A stretch of DNA of 64,000 nucleotides. It comes from Trichocoleus sp. FACHB-46. GTDB taxonomy: Bacteria > Cyanobacteriota > Cyanobacteriia > FACHB-46. The DNA is taken from the NCBI RefSeq assembly GCF_014695385.1, contig NZ_JACJOD010000034.1, positions 1-64,000 on the forward strand, given 5' to 3'. This document shows positions 8,564 through 17,307 of this stretch, one piece after another. Below the pieces are notes generated by a model. That model searched no databases, had not been told where the DNA came from, and was given only the letters and a program-made list of their open reading frames with translations. Position 1 is the first letter of the stretch. Each line of letters begins with the position of its first letter. Position numbers and translations under genes: made by a program.

Positions 8564-11278
8564 TTACTGAGCTGACGTGGCCAAACCGAGTTGATTGCGG
8601 TGGGTATGTAAGAGCCGTAACTCTCTTTGAGATACCTGTTCCAACATATAAAGCACCTGCTCTGGTTTCAGCAAAGTGCCATCGTTACGGCAGCTACCTA
8701 CAAAGCGTAGGACGATTGCAGCCTCGCCTAACTCTGGATGAGCAGGCATCAACGCTAGCTCAAACAAGCGATCGCGCAAGTTGATGGTTTGCACTTTGCC
8801 AGATTTGGTTGTCTGTTCCCAAGCAATCGTATCTTGAGCTTTAATTGCGTTAATCCAAGCTTGCCACTGCTCAGGAGGGGGGTAGCTAAGACTCGCTAGT
8901 TCTTCATCCCCAGCAACCGTGACTGTAATCCAGTATTCAGCTTGCTCTAGCAACTGCGTGGCCGAGGGCGTTTTGAGATCCACGACTTCCGCGCGGTAGA
9001 TTGGAATGTCAGCGGGCAGACAAGCAGTCAGCTTTTGTTGAAAGACATCCACATCAACGGGCTTAGTCAATTCGAAGTCAACGATTTCTCCAGCACTTGT
9101 GGCACCCAAAGGCAGCGCATTGGCGATGGAAATGCGAGGCATGGGGTGAAAGCCACCCGTAAAGGCAATCGGTAGTGCAGCCCGGCGGATGATTCGATCC
9201 CAAAGCCGCACCAAGTCCAAGTGGCTGACCAAAGCCATGTCGCCTTGTTTGCCAAACCAAACCCGGATTCGTTGCGAGCGCTCTTGATTCGGCGTGAAGT
9301 GACCTTGAAAATCAGGGATGGGCGGCGGTGCGATCGCCACGTTATGACCAAAGTCTGGCCCACAAACCCCACAGTGAGAGCAGCCTTCAAACGAGCAGTC
9401 GGGCACGATCGCTGTTGCTAAAGCCCGTAGCAAGTCTTCTTTGAGCCACTTTTTATCAATGCCAGTATCGAGGTGGTCCCAAGGCAGTGGAGCGTCTAAG
9501 CGTGCGTCTGTATAATCATTGCTAACCATCGGATCGTCTGCACTGGGGGCCCCAGAAGCGAGTTCATGAGCAACCGACTCATTTATTGCCATGAGGCTCC
9601 ATTCGCCTTGCTCCACTTGGCGGTATTTCCAAGACAAGCCTGCCTCAGCGATCGCCTGAGTCCAAGCCCCAAACGCACGCTCTAGGCTTTCCCACCAGGA
9701 ATCCATCCCTGCGCCTAGTTCCCAAGCTCGCCGCACGACAGCAGATAGACGGCGATCGCCCCGACCCACAAAATCTTCCATCGCCGAAATTCGAACATCG
9801 GTGAAGTTAACCTTTAACCCCCGAATGCGCCGGAACTCCTCCCGGAGTAAGGCTTGTTTGCGCTCAAATTCCGTAGTTGAAACCGAGTGCCATTGGAAAG
9901 GCGTGTGGGGCTTAGGAGTGAAGTTGGAAATGGTCAGATTGAAGCTGAGGGATTTGCGGCCCTTGCTGCGGCATTCTTGCTGCAACCAACGCACGGTTTC
10001 GACAATACCAATCACATCAGCATCGGTCTCACCTGGCAAGCCAATCATGAAGTAAAGCTTGACCTTATCCCAACCTTGGTCGTGGGCAGTTTTCACGCCT
10101 CGCAGTAGTTCTTCGTTGGTTAAACCTTTATTAATAATGTCGCGGAGGCGTTGCGTTCCTGCTTCCGGGGCAAAGGTCAGCCCCATTTGGCGCGTACCGC
10201 CAATCATGTTGGCAATATTTTCGTCAAAGCGATCGACGCGCTGGCTCGGCAAAGAAAGAGAGATATTTTCATCTTTGAGCCGATTCTTAATCTCCACACC
10301 TACGGCAGGCAGCGCTAAATAATCGGAACAACTCAAAGACAATAAGGAAAACTCGTTATAGCCTGTAGCTCGCATCCCTTGCTCGATCGCCTCTACCACC
10401 TGTTCGGGTTCTACGTCTCTAGCTGGGCGAGTCAGCATTCCCGGTTGACAAAAGCGGCAGCCACGGGTGCAACCACGGCGTACCTCAATGGTGAGGCGAT
10501 CGTGAACCGTTTGGACGTAAGGCACCAAGCCAATCGAATAAGCTGGAAGCGGCACAGCAACCCGCCGTAAAACGCGCTCGGGCACACCGGGACGATTGGG
10601 ATGCACCGAACCATCCGCCGCCATATCGTAGAACTGGGGTACGTAGACTCCCGGAACCTGAGCCAGATCTAGAAGTAGTTGTTCTCGGTTTAGCCCTACC
10701 GCTTTGCCTTCTTCTAGAACTAGGCCAATTTCGGGCAACAGTTCTTCACCATCGCCTAAAGCAATAAAATCGAAAAATTCTGCGTAAGGCTCTGGGTTAG
10801 AGGTAGCCGTTTGCCCACCCGCAAAAATCAGCGGGTAACTACCTTGTTGGACGTTCCAAGGTTCTGTTGTGGCTCGTTCTCGCCAGGTCAGCGGGATACT
10901 TGCCAAATCAAGCATTTCTAAAATATTGGTAGCCCCTAGCTCGTAGCTGAGGCTGAAGCCCAAGATATCAAAATCAGTCAGCGATCGCCGCGACTCTACA
11001 GCAAACAACGACGTTTGGGTACTGCGTAGCTTACTTGCCAAATCTGGCGCAGGCAAATAAGCGCGATCGCATAGCTGCCGAGGTTGGGTGTTGAGAATGT
11101 TGTAGAGGATGATGTGGCCTAAGTTAGACGCACCTACCTCATAGATTTCTGGATATGTCAGCACCCAGCGTACCGAGGCGCTGTCCCAACCTTTATGGAA
11201 AGCTCCCAGCTCATTGCCCAGGTAGCGGGCTGGTCGCAAAATTTCAGGAGTCAGTAATTCTTCGATTGCAACTGCCAC
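8564..11278 (-). CDS. B12-binding-like radical SAM protein with C-terminal DUF2344 domain
   Basis: A 904-residue protein combining two units that are separate genes in many bacteria. Residues 1 to about 630 are a TIGR03960-type radical SAM protein: a cobalamin-binding-like N-terminal domain (about 30-200) and a radical SAM core with the CxxxCxxC cluster motif in RRGCTRGCRFCQ (about 270-280). After a cysteine-containing linker (CSFEGCSHCGVC, about 635-645), residues 675-890 form the TIGR03936/DUF2344 domain (VSHLDLVRLWDRIIRRA, FTGGFHPMPR). The exact reaction is unknown; an RNA modification role is an inference from the family's frequent linkage to RNase E/G, seen here too since rne is the next gene downstream. 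The extra cysteines may bind a second metal site. Confidence 0.9.
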   Translation of the reverse strand: MAVAIEELLTPEILRPARYLGNELGAFHKGWDSASVRWVLTYPEIYEVGASNLGHIILYNILNTQPRQLCDRAYLPAPDLASKLRSTQTSLFAVESRRSLTDFDILGFSLSYELGATNILEMLDLASIPLTWRERATTEPWNVQQGSYPLIFAGGQTATSNPEPYAEFFDFIALGDGEELLPEIGLVLEEGKAVGLNREQLLLDLAQVPGVYVPQFYDMAADGSVHPNRPGVPERVLRRVAVPLPAYSIGLVPYVQTVHDRLTIEVRRGCTRGCRFCQPGMLTRPARDVEPEQVVEAIEQGMRATGYNEFSLLSLSCSDYLALPAVGVEIKNRLKDENISLSLPSQRVDRFDENIANMIGGTRQMGLTFAPEAGTQRLRDIINKGLTNEELLRGVKTAHDQGWDKVKLYFMIGLPGETDADVIGIVETVRWLQQECRSKGRKSLSFNLTISNFTPKPHTPFQWHSVSTTEFERKQALLREEFRRIRGLKVNFTDVRISAMEDFVGRGDRRLSAVVRRAWELGAGMDSWWESLERAFGAWTQAIAEAGLSWKYRQVEQGEWSLMAINESVAHELASGAPSADDPMVSNDYTDARLDAPLPWDHLDTGIDKKWLKEDLLRALATAIVPDCSFEGCSHCGVCGPDFGHNVAIAPPPIPDFQGHFTPNQERSQRIRVWFGKQGDMALVSHLDLVRLWDRIIRRAALPIAFTGGFHPMPRISIANALPLGATSAGEIVDFELTKPVDVDVFQQKLTACLPADIPIYRAEVVDLKTPSATQLLEQAEYWITVTVAGDEELASLSYPPPEQWQAWINAIKAQDTIAWEQTTKSGKVQTINLRDRLFELALMPAHPELGEAAIVLRFVGSCRNDGTLLKPEQVLYMLEQVSQRELRLLHTHRNQLGLATSAQ

Positions 11279-11430
11279 GGCAAAAAGCTCTCTTTTGGTT
11301 CCAGCAACTGCGACTGTCTTTCAGTTAGTAGTTCGCCCTACTACTATACTGAAATGTCTTGAGCAACCGTTCGAGCAGTTGTGGAACCTAAGAATTTAGT
11401 GGCTGTGGGCAGAGCTAGCAGCCATAGGAG

Positions 11431-11775
11431 CTAAGCAGTAACGGCGATCGCTGCTTCAAAGGAAGCTCGATCCTCAAAGATTTCAAATACGCGATCGAGC
11501 TGAGTCAACTCAAAAATAATCCGGATAGGAGCAGACATACAGCAAAGGCTAAAGCGGTGGTTGAAGCGTTGAGCCGAGCTGAGAGCAGACACTAAGGTCA
11601 TCAGCCCTGTGCTATCTAAAGACTCTACCTTGCTCATGTCAATCAACACGACTTGAGGTTGTCGAGAGGAGACAGCGGTCGTTAGTTGCTGCTGCAACTC
11701 AACGGAATTTGAAGCATTGATATGGCCTTGAGGCTGCACCACTGTAACTTGAGGCTGAAGCAGAACAGTTTTCAT
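11431..11775 (-). CDS. STAS domain protein (anti-sigma-factor antagonist type)
   Basis: A 114-residue single STAS domain, the fold used by SpoIIAA-type antagonists that bind partner-switching kinases. The DMSKVESLDSTGLMTLVSA segment contains the D-S-x-G-L motif whose serine is phosphorylated by anti-sigma kinases in well-studied members, so partner switching is chemically possible here. The frame extends to a TTG at 11805, but ATG 11775 (MKTVLLQPQVTVV) matches the usual start of such proteins. No kinase or phosphatase partner is adjacent. A second STAS gene at 20802 lacks the serine. Confidence 0.85.
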   Translation of the reverse strand: MKTVLLQPQVTVVQPQGHINASNSVELQQQLTTAVSSRQPQVVLIDMSKVESLDSTGLMTLVSALSSAQRFNHRFSLCCMSAPIRIIFELTQLDRVFEIFEDRASFEAAIAVTA

Positions 11776-12672
11776 AACCGCAATCCCGTAAGCACTAAAA
11801 ATCAAAAAGAACTTTAATACGATGTTTAGACCATAGTCGGTCGCCTTTCCGTTCGCCTACTGCCCTAAGGCTAATTTGCGGAATCTTCATGCGATCGCCC
11901 CATATGTTTAAAGTTTTGGGTAAGTGTTATTACGGAATGGTATGACAGACTACTAATTTCCGGTTTTCTGGGCCGATCTGAGATGAATCCTAAAATATTG
12001 CTCCTTTAGCTAACGCTTTTTTCAGAGTAGACCTCCTTACAAGCAGTTAAAATTTACTCAATTAGATATACAAAAAAATTTTGCCCTGCCCGAGTAGGGA
12101 AGTTAAGTAGCAGAAAATCCGATGAGGGCATGCTTAAAATGGAAACTTGTGGAAAAATTCAGCGCGTCTAGGAAAACCACACTCAAAGCTAAACCTTGGA
12201 ATAGCTAGCCTTTCAGCGTCCGCAGTATGATTCCATTCTTTAATGGCCGCCATAATTAGCTATCCTGAACTAAGGCTTAACTCTAAAAACTAAATCTACG
12301 CATCTTTCAGAGAAGAGCTTTAGTTTTTTATGGTTGTCAATCATCCAATGGCATGATTTTACTGTTCTTTAAGCTAAATCTTTTTCTGGAGTAAAGTTGT
12401 TGCCTAGAGTACAGTCATAGATTAAAAGCCGTAGTAGCACTGCTAAAATACTTAAATGTAAATCTGCTAGTTTTAATCTTTCGTTAACCTTATTAAAACT
12501 ATTTAAAGACATTGTGTTTTGCTCAAATTCAGCCTAGACAAGACTTCCCTTAAAACACGGAAGATTTCGAGCAAAATCGTGACGAGGATCACTTAAAAAT
12601 ACGGTTTGCGATCACCTTTTTACTTACAAGCTCGGTAGAGAATTCTAAGTATGAAGTTCTAGTAATCCTGCC
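11776..12672. other. Gene-free stretch of about 0.9 kb
   Basis: This AT-rich stretch between the STAS gene (minus) and the 64-residue gene (plus) contains only very short ORFs (up to 28 codons, none with a clear Shine-Dalgarno sequence). It must contain the promoters of both neighbours. Its length is unusual for this dense window, and a non-coding RNA is possible, but I found no recognisable RNA family or terminator. Confidence 0.5.
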
Positions 12673-12867
12673 ATGCAAGCAACTGCTGTTATTCGACATT
12701 TAGTAGAAAAAGCTTTGTATTTCAAAAAGTTGACGCCTGATATTGAGAACGAAATCAACTACGAGCTAACTCGCCGGGGTTACATTTCCGATGTAGATTA
12801 TGAAGCCCTTGAACTACTGATGGCTGAGATGGATGCAGGCCGAATTCAGTTAGTTGCTAGTCCCTAG
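12673..12867 (+). CDS. Conserved small cyanobacterial protein
   Basis: A 64-residue, mostly helical protein (ATAVIRHLVEKALYFKKLTP, ELTRRGYISDVDYEALELLMAEMDAG). It has the look of a conserved cyanobacterial family of unknown function: evenly charged, no membrane segment, no cysteines. The starting ATG follows a long gene-free region, and no partner gene is adjacent. The composition and codon pattern resemble neighbouring real genes, which supports coding. Function is not known to me. Confidence 0.75.
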   Translation: MQATAVIRHLVEKALYFKKLTPDIENEINYELTRRGYISDVDYEALELLMAEMDAGRIQLVASP

Positions 12868-13100
12868 CGTTTCTCAATTAGTAGTAGCTAAAGTCAAGTA
12901 AATTTTTTATTTGTTAGTTTTGCGATCGCGGCCTTAATTCGCTGAGAAAGCGATTTGTCGAAAAAGCAAAATGATTGTAGTAAGGCTTTGGACTTAAAGG
13001 CGCTGTGAATTCGCGGTGCATCTGAATAGCGCTAGAACACCAAACCAAGGACTGTGTACTGGTGAACCGTAAAATCTCTATAAAATCTGATGTAGAATTT

Positions 13101-13505
13101 TTAGGCTCGAAAGGCTTCTGGAGCCGCTGCCCAAATTTGGTGCATGAAATGCCTGAGCCGTTGATGAGCTACCTGAGCAGTTTCTGGGTAAGCCTCAGTC
13201 TCTGAAGCGTAGAGGGTGCTTAGTAGTGGCATGACCTCAGTATCTAAAGCAGGCTGAAACAATAACGCAGGCCAAAGCAGGTCGGGCGCTTGACGTAAAT
13301 CATAAATGGCTGACTCGCTCGTCTCCCAGATAGGTTGGTAGTGACCAACGGTAGGATAACAAGCAACATCCGTGACAAGGGCTAGAGGCCGAGACCAATA
13401 CATTTGACGCGATACTATTTGCTGAATTAGCTCAACATAAAGGCGATCGCGATCGTGTTGCAGATAAAGAATTTGATGTGGCTGAAAATCGTTAGGGCGG
13501 TCCAT
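13101..13505 (-). CDS. Conserved hypothetical protein
   Basis: A 134-residue soluble protein, rich in Tyr, Leu and Gln, starting MDRPNDFQPHQILYLQHDRDRLYVELIQ. I do not recognise a defined domain; the pattern, an N-terminal beta-rich half with LYVELIQQIVSRQMYWSRPLAL and a helical C-terminal half (AHQRLRHFMHQIWAAAP), looks conserved rather than random. The frame extends four codons upstream to a TTG at 13517, but ATG 13505 is the likelier start. It is divergent from clpS across a 320-bp region. Confidence 0.7.
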   Translation of the reverse strand: MDRPNDFQPHQILYLQHDRDRLYVELIQQIVSRQMYWSRPLALVTDVACYPTVGHYQPIWETSESAIYDLRQAPDLLWPALLFQPALDTEVMPLLSTLYASETEAYPETAQVAHQRLRHFMHQIWAAAPEAFRA

Positions 13506-13825
13506 CAACACAGACAACAGAAGAACTACAAGTTCTGCGTTCTCCTATTTTAGAAGTTAGAATCCCATCTTGTAGAAGAGTAATTTCCCTGACAGGGGTC
13601 ACGAGATTAGGGAATTTAAGTATTATTAAGTAGACCTAGCAATGAACTGCCTGATTGTTTCAGTTAGCAACAGACTCATAAGTTGTGATACTCCAAGCTC
13701 CAAGAGAACTTTGCTAACCAACTCCAAGCCTAGCCTACACAAAGTAGTTTAGGTGGCAGGTCAACCATTAGAGCCGCTAAAGCCAATCAGTCTTTATAGT
13801 CCGTTTATTAGAAGAGAGGAGAGCA
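13506..13825. promoter_or_regulatory. Divergent upstream region of clpS and a hypothetical gene
   Basis: No ORF of note lies here. The region must contain promoters for both flanking genes. A good Shine-Dalgarno sequence (AGAGGAGAG) lies directly before the clpS ATG. I could not define a -35/-10 pair with confidence. Confidence 0.4.
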
Positions 13826-14107
13826 ATGTCTGTCGAGACCATTGAACAACGTTCAACGGCCCGTAAGCTTGCACCACGCTACCGGGTTTTACTGCACAAC
13901 GATGACTACAACTCTATGGAGTATGTGGTGCAGACCTTGATACATACAGTTCCTAGCCTGACTCAGCCACAGGCGGTTAGCATCATGATGGAAGCCCACA
14001 GCAATGGCATGGCTCTAGTCATTACCTGTGCCCAAGAGCATGCTGAGTTCTATAGCGAAACTCTCAAAACGCACGGCCTTAGTAGCACAATTGAGCCAGA
14101 CGAGTAA
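13826..14107 (+). CDS. clpS: ATP-dependent Clp protease adaptor ClpS
   Basis: A 93-residue N-end-rule adaptor that delivers substrates to the ClpCP/ClpAP protease. The core HNDDYNSMEYVV (residues 28-39) supplies the conserved Asn/Asp residues that hold the substrate's N-terminal amino group, and MEAHSNGMALV contains the conserved histidine of the binding pocket. It resembles the canonical ClpS1 type rather than the more divergent cyanobacterial ClpS2. A strong ribosome-binding site (AGAGGAGAG) precedes the ATG. The CPBP protease gene follows after only 23 bases, suggesting co-transcription. Confidence 0.95.
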   Translation: MSVETIEQRSTARKLAPRYRVLLHNDDYNSMEYVVQTLIHTVPSLTQPQAVSIMMEAHSNGMALVITCAQEHAEFYSETLKTHGLSSTIEPDE

Positions 14108-14130
14108 AAGCCACAAAAGACGTTCCTAAC

Positions 14131-15024
14131 TTGAAGCTCCATCTGACTCGCCTAGCTCATTATCCTGCCCCAATTCGCTTAGCAATTTTCGTAGTCTCCC
14201 TGCTGCTGGTTTGGCTACCTGTAGCAGGGCCGATTTATTGGTTGCTAGATGATCAGAATCTGATTAGCATTCTGACTCTGACATTGCTGTACGTCGAGTT
14301 TATTTTGCTAGCGCGGTTCTGGGGGCGACGGGTTTACCAAGACACAACCATTCTGCAAAGTTATGGCCTAAAGCTTTCGCGACAAAACGGGCTAGAGCTG
14401 CTGGGGGGTTTGGGGATAGGCGTATGCAGCTTGTTAGGGATGTTTTTAGTTAAAGGAGCGCTAGGGTGGCTAAATTGGCGATCGCCTTCTGTGTTTCTGC
14501 TTCAAATCATTTTGGAAGGGTTGCTGGTTTCTTTAGGAATTGGGTTTGCGGAAGAACTATTTTTTCGCGGTTGGTTGTTACATGAGTTAGAGCGAGATTA
14601 TCGACCCACTACAGCACTTGGGGTTGCTAGTACCGTATTTGCTCTGGCCCACTTCATCAAACCGATCGCTGAAATTCGCCGCACTTGGATCAACTTTCCC
14701 GCTTTAGTGTTGCTCGGTTTAGCTTTGGGTTGGGCTAAGCGAGCAACTCACGCCAAAGCAAGTTTAGATGAACCATCTGATCGAGCCCGACCTCGTTTTC
14801 AAGGTCAGCTAGGGCTACCTACTGGCTTACATACAGGACTAGTTTGGGGCTACTACATCATTAATGTTGGTGGGTTAATTCGCTACTCTAACCGCATCCC
14901 AGAGTGGATTACAGGGATTGATAGCAATCCTCTAGCTGGAGCAATAGGAATTTTGTGCTTGAGCTTGATTGCCCTAGGCATGAATCTAGCGGCTAGAAGA
15001 CGGCAAGCGATCGCCAAACGCTAA
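14131..15024 (+). CDS. CPBP family intramembrane metalloprotease
   Basis: A 297-residue membrane protein of the CAAX/CPBP (Abi) glutamic protease family. Several hydrophobic helices span the protein (about residues 16-36, 46-64, 89-111, 125-145, 190-205 and a C-terminal one). Motif 1 is EELFFRG (about 141-147, the E-E-x-x-x-R pattern), motif 2 is the FALAHF histidine segment, and a third conserved histidine occurs in GLHTGLVWGYY. Substrate is unknown. It starts at TTG 14131, 23 bases after clpS, so the two may form an operon. Confidence 0.88.
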   Translation: MKLHLTRLAHYPAPIRLAIFVVSLLLVWLPVAGPIYWLLDDQNLISILTLTLLYVEFILLARFWGRRVYQDTTILQSYGLKLSRQNGLELLGGLGIGVCSLLGMFLVKGALGWLNWRSPSVFLLQIILEGLLVSLGIGFAEELFFRGWLLHELERDYRPTTALGVASTVFALAHFIKPIAEIRRTWINFPALVLLGLALGWAKRATHAKASLDEPSDRARPRFQGQLGLPTGLHTGLVWGYYIINVGGLIRYSNRIPEWITGIDSNPLAGAIGILCLSLIALGMNLAARRRQAIAKR

Positions 15025-15079
15025 CCTCTAGACTTAAACCCACTCTAGTCCCAGTTCTAGTTCCGATAGCCTCAAGCAA

Positions 15080-15736
15080 TTATCGATTCTGAGCCGCAGG
15101 TGCCAGGGCATCCAATGCAGTTCCTAATAAGCAAGTGCTTGCCAAATTCACACCATTCAAGTTGGCATCTTTGAGTTCAGCACAGAGCAAGTTAGCCCCG
15201 CTCAAGTTAGCTCCTGCCAAATTAGCGCCTTGTAAGTCGGCTTCTTCTAAGTTCGCTTCACTCAGTAAAGCTCCTTGTAAATCGGCTTGACTCAGGTTAG
15301 CGCCTTGCAGATTGGCTCCACTTAGGTTAGCGCCTCGCAAGTCGGCACTCCGCAAGTCCACTCCTTGCAAATTCACGCCAACCAAGTTGGCCCCGCTGAG
15401 AAAAGCACCTGTGAAAATGGTCTGAGTTAGCTTAGCCCGCATTAAGTTAGCGCCTCGCAGGTTGCTGCCTCGGAGGTCTGCCCCTGTGAGATCCGCCTGC
15501 ATCAGATTGGCCCCTAGCAGATTAGTCCGCAAATCTGCCCCTACCAATTGCGCCCCAATTAAGTTGGCACCGTCCAAACGCGCTCTCGCTAGCTTAGTGC
15601 GATTAAAGTTAACCCCCACTAAAGACGCACCTGCTAAGTTAATTCCACTTAGATCCAGGTTAGAGAGGTCTTCATCTTCCAGATTAACTCCCGCCAGCTG
15701 CTTCAACTGCCCAGAGCGAATTGACTCAATGTCCAT
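15080..15736 (-). CDS. Pentapeptide repeat protein
   Basis: A 218-residue protein built almost entirely of A(D/N)LxG/x pentapeptides from about residue 22 to 205, about 36 repeats, which fold into a right-handed quadrilateral beta-helix. The first 20 residues (MDIESIRSGQLKQLAGVNLE) form a cap. No signal peptide or membrane segment is present, so it should be cytosolic. The ATG overlaps the last 11 bases of the upstream DICT-domain gene, so the two proteins are translationally coupled and may work together. The helix could serve as a scaffold; no function can be assigned from repeats alone. Confidence 0.95.
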   Translation of the reverse strand: MDIESIRSGQLKQLAGVNLEDEDLSNLDLSGINLAGASLVGVNFNRTKLARARLDGANLIGAQLVGADLRTNLLGANLMQADLTGADLRGSNLRGANLMRAKLTQTIFTGAFLSGANLVGVNLQGVDLRSADLRGANLSGANLQGANLSQADLQGALLSEANLEEADLQGANLAGANLSGANLLCAELKDANLNGVNLASTCLLGTALDALAPAAQNR

Positions 15737-17207
15737 GAGTGCCTCCTACAGCTGCGGTCTTTTCGGAATTTCCAGTGTCACTGGAGAAGGGATAGGCTGC
15801 TTCTTCTAATCGAGCATCCAGTAACCACATCCCAGAGGTGACGCGATGGGGGGTAAGCGGTAAACTGAGACCCTGCTGTAACCCACACACCATCAAGGCG
15901 AGAACCTCTACCAGCTTGGGGTCCCAACGAGTGCCTTGATAAGTTTGGCATTCAGCTAAAACTTGCGAGAGGGCTGCTTCTAAATTGAATGCGCGATCGC
16001 CCTGAGAGCCACCCTGAACATAAGCCAGTCGCAAATCAGCTACTCGCCGTTGAAAAGCTTCTACCAAGCCTAAAATCCGCGATTCTAGAGGAATTTCATC
16101 ACCCGCCAAGCCAGCAGGATGACCAGAGCCATTCCACCACTCGGTTTGGTGATTAATAATCGTGGCGATCGCACTGAGACGAGGCAGAGTTCTGAGAACT
16201 TGGGCACCCGGCACTAAGGGACAACTTAACGGACAACTAGGCGCTTCCTCTTGGGCCTGGAGGGCATGTCCTCCAGATAAGCTCTCTGCTTCCTGCATGG
16301 GAGCAATGCGGTGCAACATGCCAGCTAAGCGGAGACGGTGCAGTTGCCACGCGGGTAAATCCAGCAGTTGGCCCATCATTTCGGCCAAGGCCGCTACCTC
16401 AGCTGCTGCCATCGGATTTTTAATATCTGTCAGGTCGCTGAGTTGGGCAATTCGCAGAAATGCCTGTAGCTCATTTGAGATTAGATTGTGGTCTAGAACG
16501 TCGGGGTGAAGCTCTTCGGTAAAGGGAAGTTGGCCTAAATCTTGCTGACTGGCTTTGAGGTAGTCAACCACCCGTGAGACCACCCCACAAAGATCGTCTG
16601 ATTCGGCTTGCGTTGCTTCATTGGCGATCGCAGTCATTTGAGCTTGGAGAGTTTTTTGCAGCTCTGGATCGTAAGGACCAAGATGAGCGATCGCCAACTC
16701 CACAGTTTCTTGCACCAAGTTCGGTTCAAAGGTCCAGAAGCCATAAAACTTTCGCTCGCGGTCCTCTGTCGGCAAACCCCCAGGGCCGTAGTCAGCCGCA
16801 GATAACTCTTGGCACAACACCATCGCCGTGTAGGTGGGTGACAGAATGATCAGGTGCCACTCTTGGGCCACTGGGTCTGCTGGCTCTAGACCAACTATCG
16901 CTACATTCTCGCGCTGACTAGTGGGGTGTTCGGTAAAGCCTGAGTCAGGCGCAGCCATAATTACCACTTGCCGCGATCGCGCTGCTAGGTCGCCATAGCG
17001 ATCTGCTTCTTGCAAATACCATTTACCCCGCTGAAAGGCGGTAATCACCAACGGGGGGCTACTACAGCTAAGAATGCAGTCCTCCAAGGCGTGGCACAAA
17101 GCAACTAAAGTGTTTTTGTAATAAACCCCAAAGCTCAGAGGGCGCTTTCCTGTCTCACCTGTTTGATGAGCCGCCTCTAGCTTTTGCAGAATAGAACCTT
17201 CTAACAT
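15726..17207 (-). CDS. DICT sensory domain protein with degenerate HD-GYP-like domain
   Basis: A 493-residue soluble protein. The N-terminal portion (about 1-180), with FGVYYKNTLVALCHALED and WHLIILSPTYTAMVLCQEL, fits the DICT sensory domain found with cyanobacterial two-component and cyclic-di-GMP proteins. The C-terminal part (about 240-440) has an HD-GYP layout: LRLAGMLHRIA where LLHDIGK is expected, and HQTEWWNGSGHPAGLAGDEIP matching the GYP region with GHP instead. Thus the metal-binding Asp of the HD pair is replaced by Arg, so phosphodiesterase activity is doubtful and a binding or scaffold role is likelier. It ends inside the start of the pentapeptide-repeat gene, implying coupled expression. 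Confidence 0.8.
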   Translation of the reverse strand: MLEGSILQKLEAAHQTGETGKRPLSFGVYYKNTLVALCHALEDCILSCSSPPLVITAFQRGKWYLQEADRYGDLAARSRQVVIMAAPDSGFTEHPTSQRENVAIVGLEPADPVAQEWHLIILSPTYTAMVLCQELSAADYGPGGLPTEDRERKFYGFWTFEPNLVQETVELAIAHLGPYDPELQKTLQAQMTAIANEATQAESDDLCGVVSRVVDYLKASQQDLGQLPFTEELHPDVLDHNLISNELQAFLRIAQLSDLTDIKNPMAAAEVAALAEMMGQLLDLPAWQLHRLRLAGMLHRIAPMQEAESLSGGHALQAQEEAPSCPLSCPLVPGAQVLRTLPRLSAIATIINHQTEWWNGSGHPAGLAGDEIPLESRILGLVEAFQRRVADLRLAYVQGGSQGDRAFNLEAALSQVLAECQTYQGTRWDPKLVEVLALMVCGLQQGLSLPLTPHRVTSGMWLLDARLEEAAYPFSSDTGNSEKTAAVGGTHGH

Positions 17208-17307
17208 GATTGAAATATCACTAGGAATGCGTAGTTCAAGCGTACGGTGGTAAATGCGCCTTAGTCATAAGTAAAACTACTTCTTTAGCGCTCAATTGTT
17301 ATAGATG

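Noticed and set aside
15080-15736. Pentapeptide-repeat DNA as a possible CRISPR or minisatellite
   Set aside because: The periodic DNA is explained by the 15-bp codon pattern of pentapeptide repeats; units are too divergent and lack spacers.
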